Shown here piece by piece: positions 8,593 through 16,783 of a stretch of 64,000 bases of DNA; position 1 is the first letter of the stretch, and each line of letters begins with the position of its first letter. Source of the stretch: Modicisalibacter luteus DSM 23508 (GTDB lineage Bacteria; Pseudomonadota; Gammaproteobacteria; Pseudomonadales; Halomonadaceae); contig NZ_KB899989.1 in NCBI RefSeq assembly GCF_000378505.1, positions 296,481 to 360,480 of the forward strand, written 5' to 3'. Below the pieces are notes generated by a model that searched no databases, was not told where the DNA came from, and saw nothing but the letters and a program-made list of their open reading frames with translations. The translations under genes were made by a program, and so were the position numbers.

Positions 8593-8634
8593 CGCGACGC
8601 TCCTCGTCTAAAGCTAAGAGCGCCGGGCGTCGCG
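8593..8634. terminator. Inverted repeat downstream of threonine aldolase
   Basis: CGCGACGC (8593-8600) and GCGTCGCG (8627-8634) flank 26 bases that themselves include CTC/GAG pairing. It lies after the stop of the aldolase gene on the same strand. No T-run follows, so it could be a Rho-assisted end or a processing structure. Confidence 0.35.
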
Positions 8635-8677
8635 TTGGTTCGCCGCTGCAAATAAGGAAGTTATGTAACGAAACGGA

Positions 8678-9727
8678 TCAGACGGTCTCGAGGGCCTGGC
8701 GAATGTCAGCCAGCAGGGTGTCCAGCAGGTCAGTCGTGGTATTCCAGGCACAGACGAAGCGCGCGCCTCCAGCACCTATGAAGGTATAGAAGGTCCAGCC
8801 CCGCTCGCGTAACTGCGCCAAGACCGGCGGTGGCAGCTGCACGAAGACACTGTTGGCCTGGGTCGGGAACATCAGCTCGGCCCCAGGCAGGCTGCGCAAA
8901 GCATCGGCCAGATAGCGGGCCATGGCGTTGGCATGCTTGGCATTGCTCAGCCAGGCTCCGGTTTCCAGCAGTCCCAGCCAGGGCGCGGCAATGAAACGCA
9001 TCTTGGATGCCAGTTGTCCGGCCTGCTTGCAGCGGTAGTCGAAGTCTTCAGCCAGTTCACGATTGAAGAACACGACGGCCTCGCCCATCGGCAGCCCGTT
9101 CTTGGTACCGGAAAAACACAATGCATCGACCCCGACCTGCCAGGTCAGCTCCGCCGGTGATGCCTCGAGTGACGCACAGGCATTGGCGAAACGGGCCCCA
9201 TCCATATGCACGCGCAGGTCATACTTGTCGGCTACGGTACGGATCGCCAGCAGCTCCTCGCGATCATAGACGGTACCGACTTCGGTGGCCTGGGTGATCG
9301 ACACGATTTTCGGCTTGGGGTAATGAATGTCGCTTCGCCGGGTCACCAGCCGCTCTATGCCCTCAGCATTGAGCTTGCCGTGCTCACCCGCGCTGGTGAG
9401 CAGCTTGGCGCCGTTAGAGAAGAATTCAGGCCCCCCGCATTCATCGGTCTCGATGTGCGCCAGCTCGTGGCAGATCACGCTATGGTAGCTCTGCCCCATG
9501 GCGGCAAGCGTGAGCGAGTTGGCCGCCGTACCGTTGAAAACGAAGAAAACCTCGCAATCATAATCAAACAGGCGACGAAAGCGATCAGTGGCACGCTGAG
9601 TCCAGCTGTCGTTACCGTAAGCGAGATCGTCGCAGGCATTGGCTTCGAGCAAGTAATCCAGCGCTTCGGGACAGATGCCCGAGGTGTTATCGCTGGCCAG
9701 AAAACGCGGGGAACAGTGGGGGGTCAT
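8678..9727 (-). CDS. ltaE: Low-specificity L-threonine aldolase
   Basis: The 349-residue PLP enzyme of fold type I is cytoplasmic. It cleaves L-threonine and L-allo-threonine to glycine and acetaldehyde. Conserved features are FNGTAANSL near the N-terminus, CHELAHIETDECGGPEFFSN, HMDGARFANA and the PLP-lysine motif CFSGTKNGLPMGEAV. The start is MTPHCSPRFLASDNTSG at 9727, with GAAGGA about 7 bases upstream; the longer frame upstream is not family-like. It stands alone between prkA and fadH. I looked for a glycine riboswitch in the 158-base leader region and did not see one. Confidence 0.93.
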   Translation of the reverse strand: MTPHCSPRFLASDNTSGICPEALDYLLEANACDDLAYGNDSWTQRATDRFRRLFDYDCEVFFVFNGTAANSLTLAAMGQSYHSVICHELAHIETDECGGPEFFSNGAKLLTSAGEHGKLNAEGIERLVTRRSDIHYPKPKIVSITQATEVGTVYDREELLAIRTVADKYDLRVHMDGARFANACASLEASPAELTWQVGVDALCFSGTKNGLPMGEAVVFFNRELAEDFDYRCKQAGQLASKMRFIAAPWLGLLETGAWLSNAKHANAMARYLADALRSLPGAELMFPTQANSVFVQLPPPVLAQLRERGWTFYTFIGAGGARFVCAWNTTTDLLDTLLADIRQALETV

Positions 9728-9885
9728 GAGGTTTCCTTCTCTTTTCTTGTTCGCTACGGCGACCGGATACCATCGCCGCTCGTTCGGTGCGCGGCAGCGG
9801 ATGGCCGCCAACGCCACAAGAGGTGCGGATCACACACCCTTTGCAGTCTATCATCGCCTAACGTGGACGAAAGTCTCAGCACGTT

Positions 9886-11898
9886 TCACAACGATGCTGC
9901 CAGACGTGTTCCCTGGTCAATGGCCCGCTTGGCATCCAGCTCCGCGGCGCGCTGCGCGCCCCCAATGATGTGTACGGTCCGCCCGGCATCACGCAGCGGC
10001 TCGACGAGATCGGTGACCGATTCCTGACCGGCACAGACCACCACATGATCGACATCAAGCACTCGTACCTTTCCATCGATTCGCACATGCAACCCACGAT
10101 TGTCGATGCCTAGATACTCGCATCCTGCTAGCGTCTCGACTCCCCGATGGCGCAGCGATGCCCGGTGCACCCAGCCGGTTGTCGTGCCCAGCCCCTCGCC
10201 GGGCTTCGAGGCCTTGCGCTGAAGCAGATAGACCTGGCGAGGCACCTGCGGTGTAGCCGGCTCCATCAAGCCACCCGGCTGAGCCACCGACAGGTCCACA
10301 CCCCATTCACGACACCAAGCCGCCGGCTCCAGTGTCGGGTTCCCGGCATGAGACAGGAGTTCGGCCACATCGAAGCCAACCCCTCCGGCACCGATAATGG
10401 CCACCCGCCGCCCGATGCGCTCGGGGTGGCGAAGCGCCGTCGGGTAATCGATGACCTTGGAATGATCGCTGCCTGGCAGGTCAACCCCCCGCGGGCGCAC
10501 GCCAGTCGCCAGGACGACTTCGTCGTAGTCAGTCAAGGCAGCCGCATCCGCCGGTGTATTCAGCCTGACATCGACAGCGTAACGATCGAGCATGACCCGA
10601 TAGTAGCGCAGCGTCTCGGCGAACTCCTCCTTGCCGGGAATCCGCCGCGCATAGTTGAACTGGCCGCCCAGCTCGTCGCCTCGCTCGAAGAGCACGACAC
10701 GATGCCCTCGACTGGCCGCCGTGACGGCACAGGCCAGCCCCGCCGGCCCGGCACCGACCACGGCAATGGCCTTGGGCGTTGTCGTCGCCTCGATGACCAG
10801 TTCCGTCTCGTGACAGGCACGCGGGTTGACCAGGCACGAGGTCAGCTTGCCTTGAAAGGTGTGATCAAGGCAGGCCTGGTTGCAGGCGATACAGGTATTG
10901 ATCTCCTCGGCGCGTCCAGCCTCGGCTTTTTTTACCCACTCAGGATCGGCCAGGAAGGGGCGTGCCATCGACACCATGTCGGCATGCCCTTCGTGCAGCA
11001 CCCGCTCGGCAACATCCGGCATGTTAATCCGGTTGGTCGTGATCAACGGGATCGACAACTCGGCCTTCATACGCCGAGTTACTTCGGTGAACACCGCACG
11101 CGGCACGCTGGTGACGATGGTCGGGACGCGCGCTTCGTGCCAGCCGATGCCGGTATTGATCAGACTGGCCCCTGCAGCCTCGATGGCCCGTCCCAGCGTC
11201 ACCACTTCCCCCCAGGTGCTGCCCTCTTCGACCAGATCCAGCATTGATAGGCGGAAGATAACCAGAAAATCCTCACCGAGCGCTGCCCGGATGCGGCGCA
11301 CGATCTCCACAGGAAAACGAATGCGATTGGCGAATTCGCCACCCCACCGGTCTTTGCGTTGGTTAGTGCGCCGGCAGACGAACTGATTGACCAGGTAGCC
11401 TTCCGACCCCATGACCTCGACGCCATCGTAGCCTGCCGCCTGCGCAAGCCGTGCACAGCGCACGTAGTCTTCGATCTGTCGCTCAATGTCTGCTTCGCCA
11501 AGTTCGCGAGGTACGAACGGGTTGATCGGTGCCTGGAGTGGCGAGGGCGCGACCAGTGCGGGCGAATAGGCATAGCGTCCAGCATGCAGGATTTGCAAGC
11601 AGATACGCCCGCCTTCGGCATGCACCGCTTCGGTGACCGCTCGGTGTCGGGCAGATTCCTCGGCAGTGGTCAGCATGGCTGCGCCCTGAAAGACCGCCCC
11701 TTCCGGGTTTGGGGCGATACCTCCGGTGACGATCAGGGCCACACCCGCCTTGGCCCGTTCGGCGTAAAACACCGCCAATCGCGCAAATCCGTGTGGCGAC
11801 TCTTCCAGATTGGTATGCATGGACCCCATCAGGATGCGGTTTCTGAGCGTCAGGTTGCCCACGCGCAAGGGGCGAAAAAGGTGCGGATACACGGTCAC
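9886..11898 (-). CDS. fadH: NADPH-dependent 2,4-dienoyl-CoA reductase (FadH-like)
   Basis: The 670-residue protein has three parts. The first is an N-terminal FMN-binding TIM barrel of the Old Yellow Enzyme family (LFRPLRVGNLTLRNR, MGSMHTNLEE). The second is a cysteine-rich [4Fe-4S] segment (CIACNQACLD, then CLVNPRACHE). The third is a C-terminal FAD/NADPH part with AVVGAGPAGLACA and a second GAGGVGFDVAE nucleotide fold. FadH removes 4,5 double bonds during beta-oxidation of unsaturated fatty acids. I chose the GTG at 11898. A promoter -10 at 11930-11935 places the transcript start near 11923, and a GAGG site lies 8 bases before this GTG, whereas the ATG at 11919 would have almost no leader. 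Related dimethylamine or stilbene reductases are alternatives. A palindrome overlaps the promoter. Confidence 0.88.
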   Translation of the reverse strand: MTVYPHLFRPLRVGNLTLRNRILMGSMHTNLEESPHGFARLAVFYAERAKAGVALIVTGGIAPNPEGAVFQGAAMLTTAEESARHRAVTEAVHAEGGRICLQILHAGRYAYSPALVAPSPLQAPINPFVPRELGEADIERQIEDYVRCARLAQAAGYDGVEVMGSEGYLVNQFVCRRTNQRKDRWGGEFANRIRFPVEIVRRIRAALGEDFLVIFRLSMLDLVEEGSTWGEVVTLGRAIEAAGASLINTGIGWHEARVPTIVTSVPRAVFTEVTRRMKAELSIPLITTNRINMPDVAERVLHEGHADMVSMARPFLADPEWVKKAEAGRAEEINTCIACNQACLDHTFQGKLTSCLVNPRACHETELVIEATTTPKAIAVVGAGPAGLACAVTAASRGHRVVLFERGDELGGQFNYARRIPGKEEFAETLRYYRVMLDRYAVDVRLNTPADAAALTDYDEVVLATGVRPRGVDLPGSDHSKVIDYPTALRHPERIGRRVAIIGAGGVGFDVAELLSHAGNPTLEPAAWCREWGVDLSVAQPGGLMEPATPQVPRQVYLLQRKASKPGEGLGTTTGWVHRASLRHRGVETLAGCEYLGIDNRGLHVRIDGKVRVLDVDHVVVCAGQESVTDLVEPLRDAGRTVHIIGGAQRAAELDAKRAIDQGTRLAASL

Positions 11899-11921
11899 GG
11901 CGATTGCCTCGCTGAGCATTA

Positions 11922-11939
11922 TTCATACGATTGTATGAA
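11922..11939. promoter_or_regulatory. Operator-like palindrome over the fadH promoter
   Basis: TTCATAC-GATT-GTATGAA is a perfect 18-base palindrome. It covers the predicted -10 hexamer (11930-11935) and the transcription start, an ideal site for a dimeric repressor. The regulator is not encoded nearby, and I could not assign the motif to a named fatty-acid regulator. Confidence 0.5.
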
Positions 11940-11959
11940 CAGTGTAGCGATACCGACAA
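11930..11959 (-). promoter_or_regulatory. Predicted fadH promoter
   Basis: On the minus strand, TTGTCG (11959-11954), an 18-base spacer and TACAAT (11935-11930). The predicted start is near 11923, just upstream of the coding region and inside the palindrome at 11922-11939. Confidence 0.5.
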
Positions 11960-12064
11960 GTCACTCAATCCCGACCAAGGCCGCAGGCAGGACAAGATAA
12001 CCCGCCGCAAACGCCATGGCGCGAAGATTCAGGCTCAGAAAAGGCTGGCAGGGGCCAAAACGAC

Positions 12065-12090
12065 AAAACCCCGAACCGTATGGCTCAGGG
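12065..12090 (-). terminator. Terminator of the tRNA-Val/Asp/Asp operon
   Basis: On the minus strand CCCUGAGCC, loop AUAC and GGUUCGGGG form a 9-bp stem with two G-U pairs, followed by UUUUG. It lies 20 bases after the last tRNA-Asp. Confidence 0.7.
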
Positions 12091-12109
12091 TTGAAATCGA
12101 CATCGATAA

Positions 12110-12186
12110 TGGCGGACCGGACGGGACTCGAACCCGCGACCTCCGGCGTGACAGGCCGGCATTCTAACCGACTGAACTACCGGTCC
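12110..12186 (-). tRNA. tRNA-Asp(GTC), copy 2
   Basis: A 77-base tRNA with encoded CCA, acceptor GGACCGG/CCGGTCC, discriminator G and anticodon GTC in CCTGTCACG. It is identical in sequence to the other copy and is the last gene of the operon. Confidence 0.97.
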
Positions 12187-12265
12187 GCGACACTGTATCG
12201 CGCGAAATGCATCGATACGGAACTTGCGACTGGGTGTGGCATTGCCAGGCAATACCGATTGGAAA

Positions 12266-12342
12266 TGGCGGACCGGACGGGACTCGAACCCGCGACCTCC
12301 GGCGTGACAGGCCGGCATTCTAACCGACTGAACTACCGGTCC
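12266..12342 (-). tRNA. tRNA-Asp(GTC), copy 1
   Basis: A 77-base tRNA-Asp with anticodon GTC, identical to the downstream copy. It is the middle gene of the Val-Asp-Asp operon, with a 79-base spacer to the next copy. Confidence 0.97.
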
Positions 12343-12386
12343 ACTATATTTCCAGATTTACGCAAACGAGCCATGCCCTAAGGCGA

Positions 12387-12462
12387 TGGTGGGTGGTACT
12401 GGGTTCGAACCAGTGACCCCCAGCTTGTAAGGCTGGTGCTCTCCCAACTGAGCTAACCACCC
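12387..12462 (-). tRNA. tRNA-Val(TAC)
   Basis: A 76-base tRNA with encoded CCA and acceptor GGGTGGT. The anticodon is TAC in the loop CTTACAA. It is the first gene of the minus-strand tRNA operon, 19 bases downstream of the -10 box. Confidence 0.97.
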
Positions 12463-12480
12463 TCGGTCACGTGGCGCTGC

Positions 12481-12508
12481 ATTCTACAGGGACACGGAGT
12501 AATGTCAA
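12481..12508 (-). promoter_or_regulatory. Promoter of the tRNA-Val/Asp/Asp operon
   Basis: A consensus TTGACA (12508-12503), 16-base spacer and TAGAAT (12486-12481) on the minus strand, followed by a G+C-rich discriminator. It is one of the strongest sigma-70-like promoters in the window. Confidence 0.75.
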
Positions 12509-12551
12509 CGCTTTTTATCAAAGGCCAACAATCGCGGTTTCCGTTTCGAAT

Positions 12552-13274
12552 TCATCGGCTTGCTGTCATGAAGCCGGCAACGCCAATGGCAGCCTGCTCG
12601 ATCAATTGGTTCTGGGTCAACCCTGATGATTTGCGGGGTTTCCAGTCATGTTCACCATCCTCGAGAAACGTGACCTTGGCGTTGCCGGGCAAATCATAGC
12701 CTTCGATCTCGTCCCGTGTGCCAAAGGGATCGCGCGTCCCCTGCAGCACCAGGGTCGGGCAGGTAATCCGGGGCCAGTGGGCCAGGCGCGTTCTTTCCGG
12801 CTTGCGCGGTGGATGGAAGGGGTAACCGCACAGGACCAAACCGGCCGTTTCCTGGCGGGATGCCACCAAACTGGCAACACGTCCACCCAGCGATTTTCCG
12901 CCAAGCCACAATGGCGGTAGATTGCGATGTGTCAGGATACCGCACCACTGGATCATTTCTTCGACGAGATGATCGACACTTGGCGGCGGACGACGCCGTT
13001 TTTCCCGACGTATTCTTTGCATGTAGGCGAATTCGATCGACAGTGTCTGCACGCCATTTCGACCCAGGTATTCTCGTAACCCTTGCATGAAACTCGAGTC
13101 CTGACCGGCCCCGGCCCCATGCGCCAGGAGCAGCCGCCCTACCCGTGGTTCACCCCACTTTTCCAGCGGCCCTATTCCTTCGATAAATAGTCGGGCATTT
13201 TGGTTATCAAGCAGCGCATCTAGCACGCAATTATCAGTCACGTGGCGCCAGCCATCGCGTTCGCTATAAGGCAT
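12552..13274 (-). CDS. Alpha/beta-fold hydrolase (KANL3/Tex30-like family)
   Basis: The 240-residue cytoplasmic protein has an alpha/beta-hydrolase core. LLLAHGAGAGQDSSFM forms the oxyanion-loop region, LGGKSLGGRVAS carries the nucleophile-elbow serine (GxSxGG), TLVLQGTRDPFG carries the likely acid, and DGEHDWKP carries the catalytic His. This order and the GAGAG start are typical of the KANL3/Tex30-type or dienelactone-hydrolase-like group, whose bacterial substrates are unknown. An AGGA site just upstream of the ATG at 13274 is weakly placed. It lies between the tRNA operon and the divergent ccoN. I cannot name a substrate. Confidence 0.82.
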   Translation of the reverse strand: MPYSERDGWRHVTDNCVLDALLDNQNARLFIEGIGPLEKWGEPRVGRLLLAHGAGAGQDSSFMQGLREYLGRNGVQTLSIEFAYMQRIRREKRRRPPPSVDHLVEEMIQWCGILTHRNLPPLWLGGKSLGGRVASLVASRQETAGLVLCGYPFHPPRKPERTRLAHWPRITCPTLVLQGTRDPFGTRDEIEGYDLPGNAKVTFLEDGEHDWKPRKSSGLTQNQLIEQAAIGVAGFMTASR

Positions 13275-13361
13275 TTTTCCTATTCTTTCGTCGTAGCCGG
13301 CGGGTCCGGCTTATTCAGGTTGGAGAAGGGCTAGGATAGAATTGCCAGCACTTGACCTGCA

Positions 13362-13375
13362 TCATCATGTGAGCG
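13362..13375 (+). promoter_or_regulatory. Possible FNR/Anr-like box upstream of ccoN
   Basis: TTGAC-CTGC-ATCAT matches the FNR/Anr consensus TTGAT-N4-ATCAA at 8 of 10 fixed positions. cbb3 operons are commonly Anr-activated, but no -10 element sits at the expected spacing, so this is tentative. Confidence 0.3.
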
Positions 13376-13440
13376 GTCAACCTGGGGCAGAATGCCCCCG
13401 CGGGACGTCTCCCCACCACCGCGTTCGATGGGAACCTGAC

Positions 13441-14865
13441 ATGAACACAACATTTGAACACCCAACCTACAATTACAAGGTGGTTCGGCAGTTCGCTATC
13501 ATGACCGTGGTATGGGGCATCATAGGCATGGGCCTGGGTGTCTTCATCGCTGCACAGCTGGTCTGGCCTGAACTGAACTTTGGCCTTCCGTGGACAAGCT
13601 TCGGCCGCCTGCGACCGTTACACACCAACATTGTAATCTTCGCCTTTGGCGGCTCGGCCCTGATGGCGACTTCCCTGTACGTCGTTCAGCGCACCTGTCA
13701 GACACGTCTGTTTTCCGATGGTTTAGCCGCCTTCGTGTTCTGGGGCTGGCAGACAGTGCTTGTGCTGGCGGTAATCACGCTACCCATGGGCTACACCACA
13801 TCCAAGGAATACGCTGAACTGGAGTGGCCGATCGATATTCTGATCGTCGTGGTCTGGATCTCCTACGCCATCGTTTTCCTGGGAACCATCAAGCAGCGCA
13901 AGACCCCGCACATCTATGTGGCGAACTGGTTCTATGCGGCATTCATCCTGACCGTTGCGGTACTGCACATCGTCAATTCGGCAGAAGTGCCGGTTGGCTG
14001 GATGAACTCCTACTCGGCCTACGCCGGCGCCATCGATGCCATGGCCCAGTGGTGGTACGGGCACAATGCGGTCGGTTTTCTACTTACCGCCGGTTTTCTG
14101 GGCATGATGTACTACTTCGTTCCCAAACAGGCCGAACGTCCGATCTATTCCTATCGTCTGTCCATCGTGCACTTCTGGGCGCTGATCACCACGTACATGT
14201 GGGCCGGGTCGCACCACCTGCACTACACCGCCCTGCCCGACTGGGCTCAGTCATTGGGTATGATCATGTCGATCATCCTGCTGGCTCCCTCCTGGGGCGG
14301 CATGATCAACGGCATTATGACCTTGTCGGGGGCCTGGCATAAGCTGCGTACCGACCCGACCCTGCGCTTTCTGGTCGTGGCCCTGTCGTTCTACGGCATG
14401 TCGACCTTCGAAGGTCCGATGATGGCAGTCAAGACGGTCAATGCGCTGTCCCACTACACCGACTGGACCATCGGCCACGTACATGCAGGCGCTCTCGGCT
14501 GGGTCGCCATGATCACCATCGGCTCCATGTACCACCTGATTCCTCGCCTGTTCGGCGGCCAGGCCATGTACTCCGAGAAGCTTATCGCCGTTCACTTCTG
14601 GCTGGCGACGATCGGTACCGTTCTCTACATCACTTCCATGTGGGTCAACGGCATCATGCAGGGCCTGATGTGGCGCGCGGTGAATGCAGACGGCACGCTG
14701 ATGTACACCTTCGTCGAAGCCCTCGAAGCCAGCCATCCAGGCTACGTCGTGCGCTGGATCGGTGGCTGCTTCTTCGTGGCCGGCATGCTACTGATGGCCT
14801 TCAACGTCTACATGACGGTGAAGCGTAGCGAACGCGAGCAGGCAACGATCGCGCAGACCGCTTGA
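13441..14865 (+). CDS. ccoN: cbb3-type cytochrome c oxidase subunit I
   Basis: The 474-residue polytopic membrane protein belongs to the haem-copper oxidase superfamily, C family. It binds low-spin haem b and the haem b3-CuB centre where O2 is reduced. Visible elements are [26 protein letters not shown], a [12 protein letters not shown] segment with CuB/haem histidines, and [14 protein letters not shown]. The start [15 protein letters not shown] at 13441 is chosen over an upstream in-frame start that would add a non-membrane leader. It is the first gene of ccoNOQP. A possible Anr box lies upstream. Confidence 0.97.
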   Translation: MNTTFEHPTYNYKVVRQFAIMTVVWGIIGMGLGVFIAAQLVWPELNFGLPWTSFGRLRPLHTNIVIFAFGGSALMATSLYVVQRTCQTRLFSDGLAAFVFWGWQTVLVLAVITLPMGYTTSKEYAELEWPIDILIVVVWISYAIVFLGTIKQRKTPHIYVANWFYAAFILTVAVLHIVNSAEVPVGWMNSYSAYAGAIDAMAQWWYGHNAVGFLLTAGFLGMMYYFVPKQAERPIYSYRLSIVHFWALITTYMWAGSHHLHYTALPDWAQSLGMIMSIILLAPSWGGMINGIMTLSGAWHKLRTDPTLRFLVVALSFYGMSTFEGPMMAVKTVNALSHYTDWTIGHVHAGALGWVAMITIGSMYHLIPRLFGGQAMYSEKLIAVHFWLATIGTVLYITSMWVNGIMQGLMWRAVNADGTLMYTFVEALEASHPGYVVRWIGGCFFVAGMLLMAFNVYMTVKRSEREQATIAQTA

Positions 14866-14887
14866 TCAATCGGGGAACCTGAGACTG

Positions 14888-15496
14888 ATGAGACACGACA
14901 TTGTAGAAAAGAACGTGGGTCTGCTCGCCGTCCTGATCCTGGTAGTGATCAGCCTGGGCGGCCTCGCCGAGATCGTGCCGCTGTTCTTCCAGAAGGAAAC
15001 GACCCAACCAGTCGACGGACTGAAACCACTGTCAGCGCTGGAACTCGAAGGGCGCGACATCTACATCCGTGAAGGCTGTGTCGGCTGCCACTCGCAGATG
15101 ATCCGCCCGTTCCGCGCCGAGACGGAGCGTTACGGCCACTACAGCGTGGCGGGGGAGTTCGTCTACGACCATCCCTTCCTGTGGGGCTCCAAGCGCACCG
15201 GCCCGGACCTGGCCCGTGTCGGCGGTCGCTACAGCGACGAGTGGCACCGAGCCCACCTTTACAACCCCCGCGACGTGGTACCGGAATCCAAGATGCCGAA
15301 CTATCCATGGCTGTTCGAGCGTACGCTGACCGGTGAAAACACCGCCGATAAAATGCGTGCCCTGCGCAGCTTGGGCGTGCCGTATACCGACGAACAGATC
15401 GCCAACGCCACCAAGGCAGTCCGAGGCGAGCAGGAGATCACCGCGCTGGTGGCCTACCTGCAGCAGCTCGGCACCGTACTCAAGGACACGCGCTGA
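14888..15496 (+). CDS. ccoO: cbb3-type cytochrome c oxidase subunit II (mono-haem cytochrome c)
   Basis: The 202-residue protein has one N-terminal transmembrane helix (about residues 10-33) and a periplasmic mono-haem c domain with [10 protein letters not shown] (Cys64, Cys67, His68). It passes electrons from CcoP to the CcoN haem b. Length and motif are typical. It begins 22 bases after ccoN and is followed at once by ccoQ. Confidence 0.97.
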   Translation: MRHDIVEKNVGLLAVLILVVISLGGLAEIVPLFFQKETTQPVDGLKPLSALELEGRDIYIREGCVGCHSQMIRPFRAETERYGHYSVAGEFVYDHPFLWGSKRTGPDLARVGGRYSDEWHRAHLYNPRDVVPESKMPNYPWLFERTLTGENTADKMRALRSLGVPYTDEQIANATKAVRGEQEITALVAYLQQLGTVLKDTR

Positions 15497-15499
15497 GCC

Positions 15500-15721
15500 A
15501 TGGATATCGGAACGTTTCGCGGCATCACTACGCTGCTTATCATGATCGCCTTTATCGGCGTAGTGTTCTGGGCATACTCCAAGCGCCGCAAGAAAGATTT
15601 CGACGAGGCGAGCCACCTACCGTTTGCCGACGAGGAGGAAGGCGACGCCACATCCCGTGACCGCAACGGAGCACAGGACAAGGTATCGTCCCGCCATGAT
15701 GAGGGAGACAAGAATTCATGA
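15500..15721 (+). CDS. ccoQ: cbb3-type oxidase small subunit CcoQ
   Basis: The 73-residue protein has one transmembrane helix (about residues 8-26, TTLLIMIAFIGVVFWAY) followed by the basic SKRRKKDF motif and an acidic polar tail. CcoQ-type subunits stabilise the complex and link CcoP to the CcoNO core. Three bases separate it from ccoO, and its stop overlaps the ccoP start (ATGA). Confidence 0.93.
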   Translation: MDIGTFRGITTLLIMIAFIGVVFWAYSKRRKKDFDEASHLPFADEEEGDATSRDRNGAQDKVSSRHDEGDKNS

Positions 15722-16641
15722 GTAACTTGTGGGGTGACTCCCTTTCCGGCTTCTGGAGCGTCTGGATCATCGTCATCACTCTGGGCACCATCGCGTTCTG
15801 CTGGTGGGTACTGTTTGCCAACCGCAAGACCGACAAGCAGCCCAACGAGTATGGCGAGGTCGAGACCACCGGGCACAGTGCCGACGGTATCGACGAATAC
15901 GACAATCCGTTGCCGCGCTGGTGGTTCATGTTGTTCATCGGAACCATCGTGTTCTCGGTGGGCTACCTGCTGCTTTACCCAGGCTTGGGAAACTACAAGG
16001 GGCTGTTCGGCTGGACCCAGGAGAACCAGTGGGAGAAGGAGGTCGCCCATGCTCAGGAGCAGTACGCACCGATCTTTGCCAAATATCAGGAAACTCCCAT
16101 CCCTGAACTGGCTCAGGATGCCGAGGCCATGCGCGTGGCCGAGCGCATCTATCTCAATAACTGTGCGGTGTGTCATGGCTCCAACGCACAGGGCGGCTAT
16201 GGCTTCCCCGACCATACCGACAACGACTGGCTCTACGGCGGTACGCCCGAAGCCATTACGGCCAGTATCGCCGAGGGGCGTAATGGTCTGATGCCGGCCT
16301 GGCAGCAACTCGGTGAAGAGAACTTGCGCAATGTTGCCCACTACGTGCTGAGCCTGTCCGATGCCGAGCATGATGCCGACCTCGCGAGCCAGGGGGAGGC
16401 GATCTTCACCTCTGCCTGCGTGGCCTGCCACGGGCAGGATGCCAAGGGAATTCCCGCCATCGGCTCGGCCAACCTGACCGATGATATCTGGCTGTACCGC
16501 CAGCCCGGCCAGCCCGTGCTGGAATCGGTCCTCGAGACGCTGCGCAACGGCCGCAACGGCCATATGCCAGCCCAGGCCGCCTATATCGGGGAAGACAAGG
16601 TCCACCTTGTTTCCGCCTATATTTACAGCCTCTCCAATTGA
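15718..16641 (+). CDS. ccoP: cbb3-type cytochrome c oxidase subunit III (di-haem cytochrome c)
   Basis: The 307-residue protein has two N-terminal transmembrane helices (about 12-33 and 68-88) and two cytochrome c domains, with CAVCH (Cys149/Cys152/His153) and CVACH (Cys234/Cys237/His238). It is the electron entry point of the cbb3 oxidase. The ATGA overlap with ccoQ indicates translational coupling. A strong terminator follows directly, separating ccoNOQP from ccoGHIS. Confidence 0.97.
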   Translation: MSNLWGDSLSGFWSVWIIVITLGTIAFCWWVLFANRKTDKQPNEYGEVETTGHSADGIDEYDNPLPRWWFMLFIGTIVFSVGYLLLYPGLGNYKGLFGWTQENQWEKEVAHAQEQYAPIFAKYQETPIPELAQDAEAMRVAERIYLNNCAVCHGSNAQGGYGFPDHTDNDWLYGGTPEAITASIAEGRNGLMPAWQQLGEENLRNVAHYVLSLSDAEHDADLASQGEAIFTSACVACHGQDAKGIPAIGSANLTDDIWLYRQPGQPVLESVLETLRNGRNGHMPAQAAYIGEDKVHLVSAYIYSLSN

Positions 16642-16646
16642 GCTTT

Positions 16647-16680
16647 CCGGGTGCGTCCGGCGGTCGCACCCGGTCTTTTC
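16647..16680 (+). terminator. Rho-independent terminator after ccoP
   Basis: CCGGGTGCG (16647-16655), a 9-base loop and CGCACCCGG (16665-16673), then TCTTTTC. It separates the oxidase structural genes from the assembly genes, which probably have their own promoter. Confidence 0.8.
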
Positions 16681-16689
16681 TCCTATGCC

Positions 16690-16740
16690 AAAGCGCTAGA
16701 ATTCTCTTGGTTCGAGAAGCGCACGCCAGAAAGCGCTTTC
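16690..16740. repeat. Repeated AAAGCGCT sites between ccoP and ccoG
   Basis: AAAGCGCT occurs at 16690-16697 and again at 16730-16737, 40 bases apart. The second is part of the perfect 12-base palindrome GAAAGCGCTTTC (16729-16740). It sits 44 bases before the ccoG start and could be a regulator site for the assembly operon. Confidence 0.35.
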
Positions 16741-16783
16741 TGCCACCCGGCACCCTGCCTCACCATGACTCTTTGGTGGCTTC

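Noticed and set aside
9728..9885. Glycine riboswitch upstream of threonine aldolase
   Set aside because: I looked for the paired aptamer features and saw none. The leader shows no conserved riboswitch core.
10147..11247. Long open frame (366 codons) antisense to fadH
   Set aside because: It has no family similarity and lies wholly opposite a strong FadH match. Long antisense frames are expected in this G+C-rich sequence.
15454..16605. 383-codon frame antisense to ccoP
   Set aside because: It overlaps the clear CcoP haem domains and shows low-complexity shadow composition with no plausible start.
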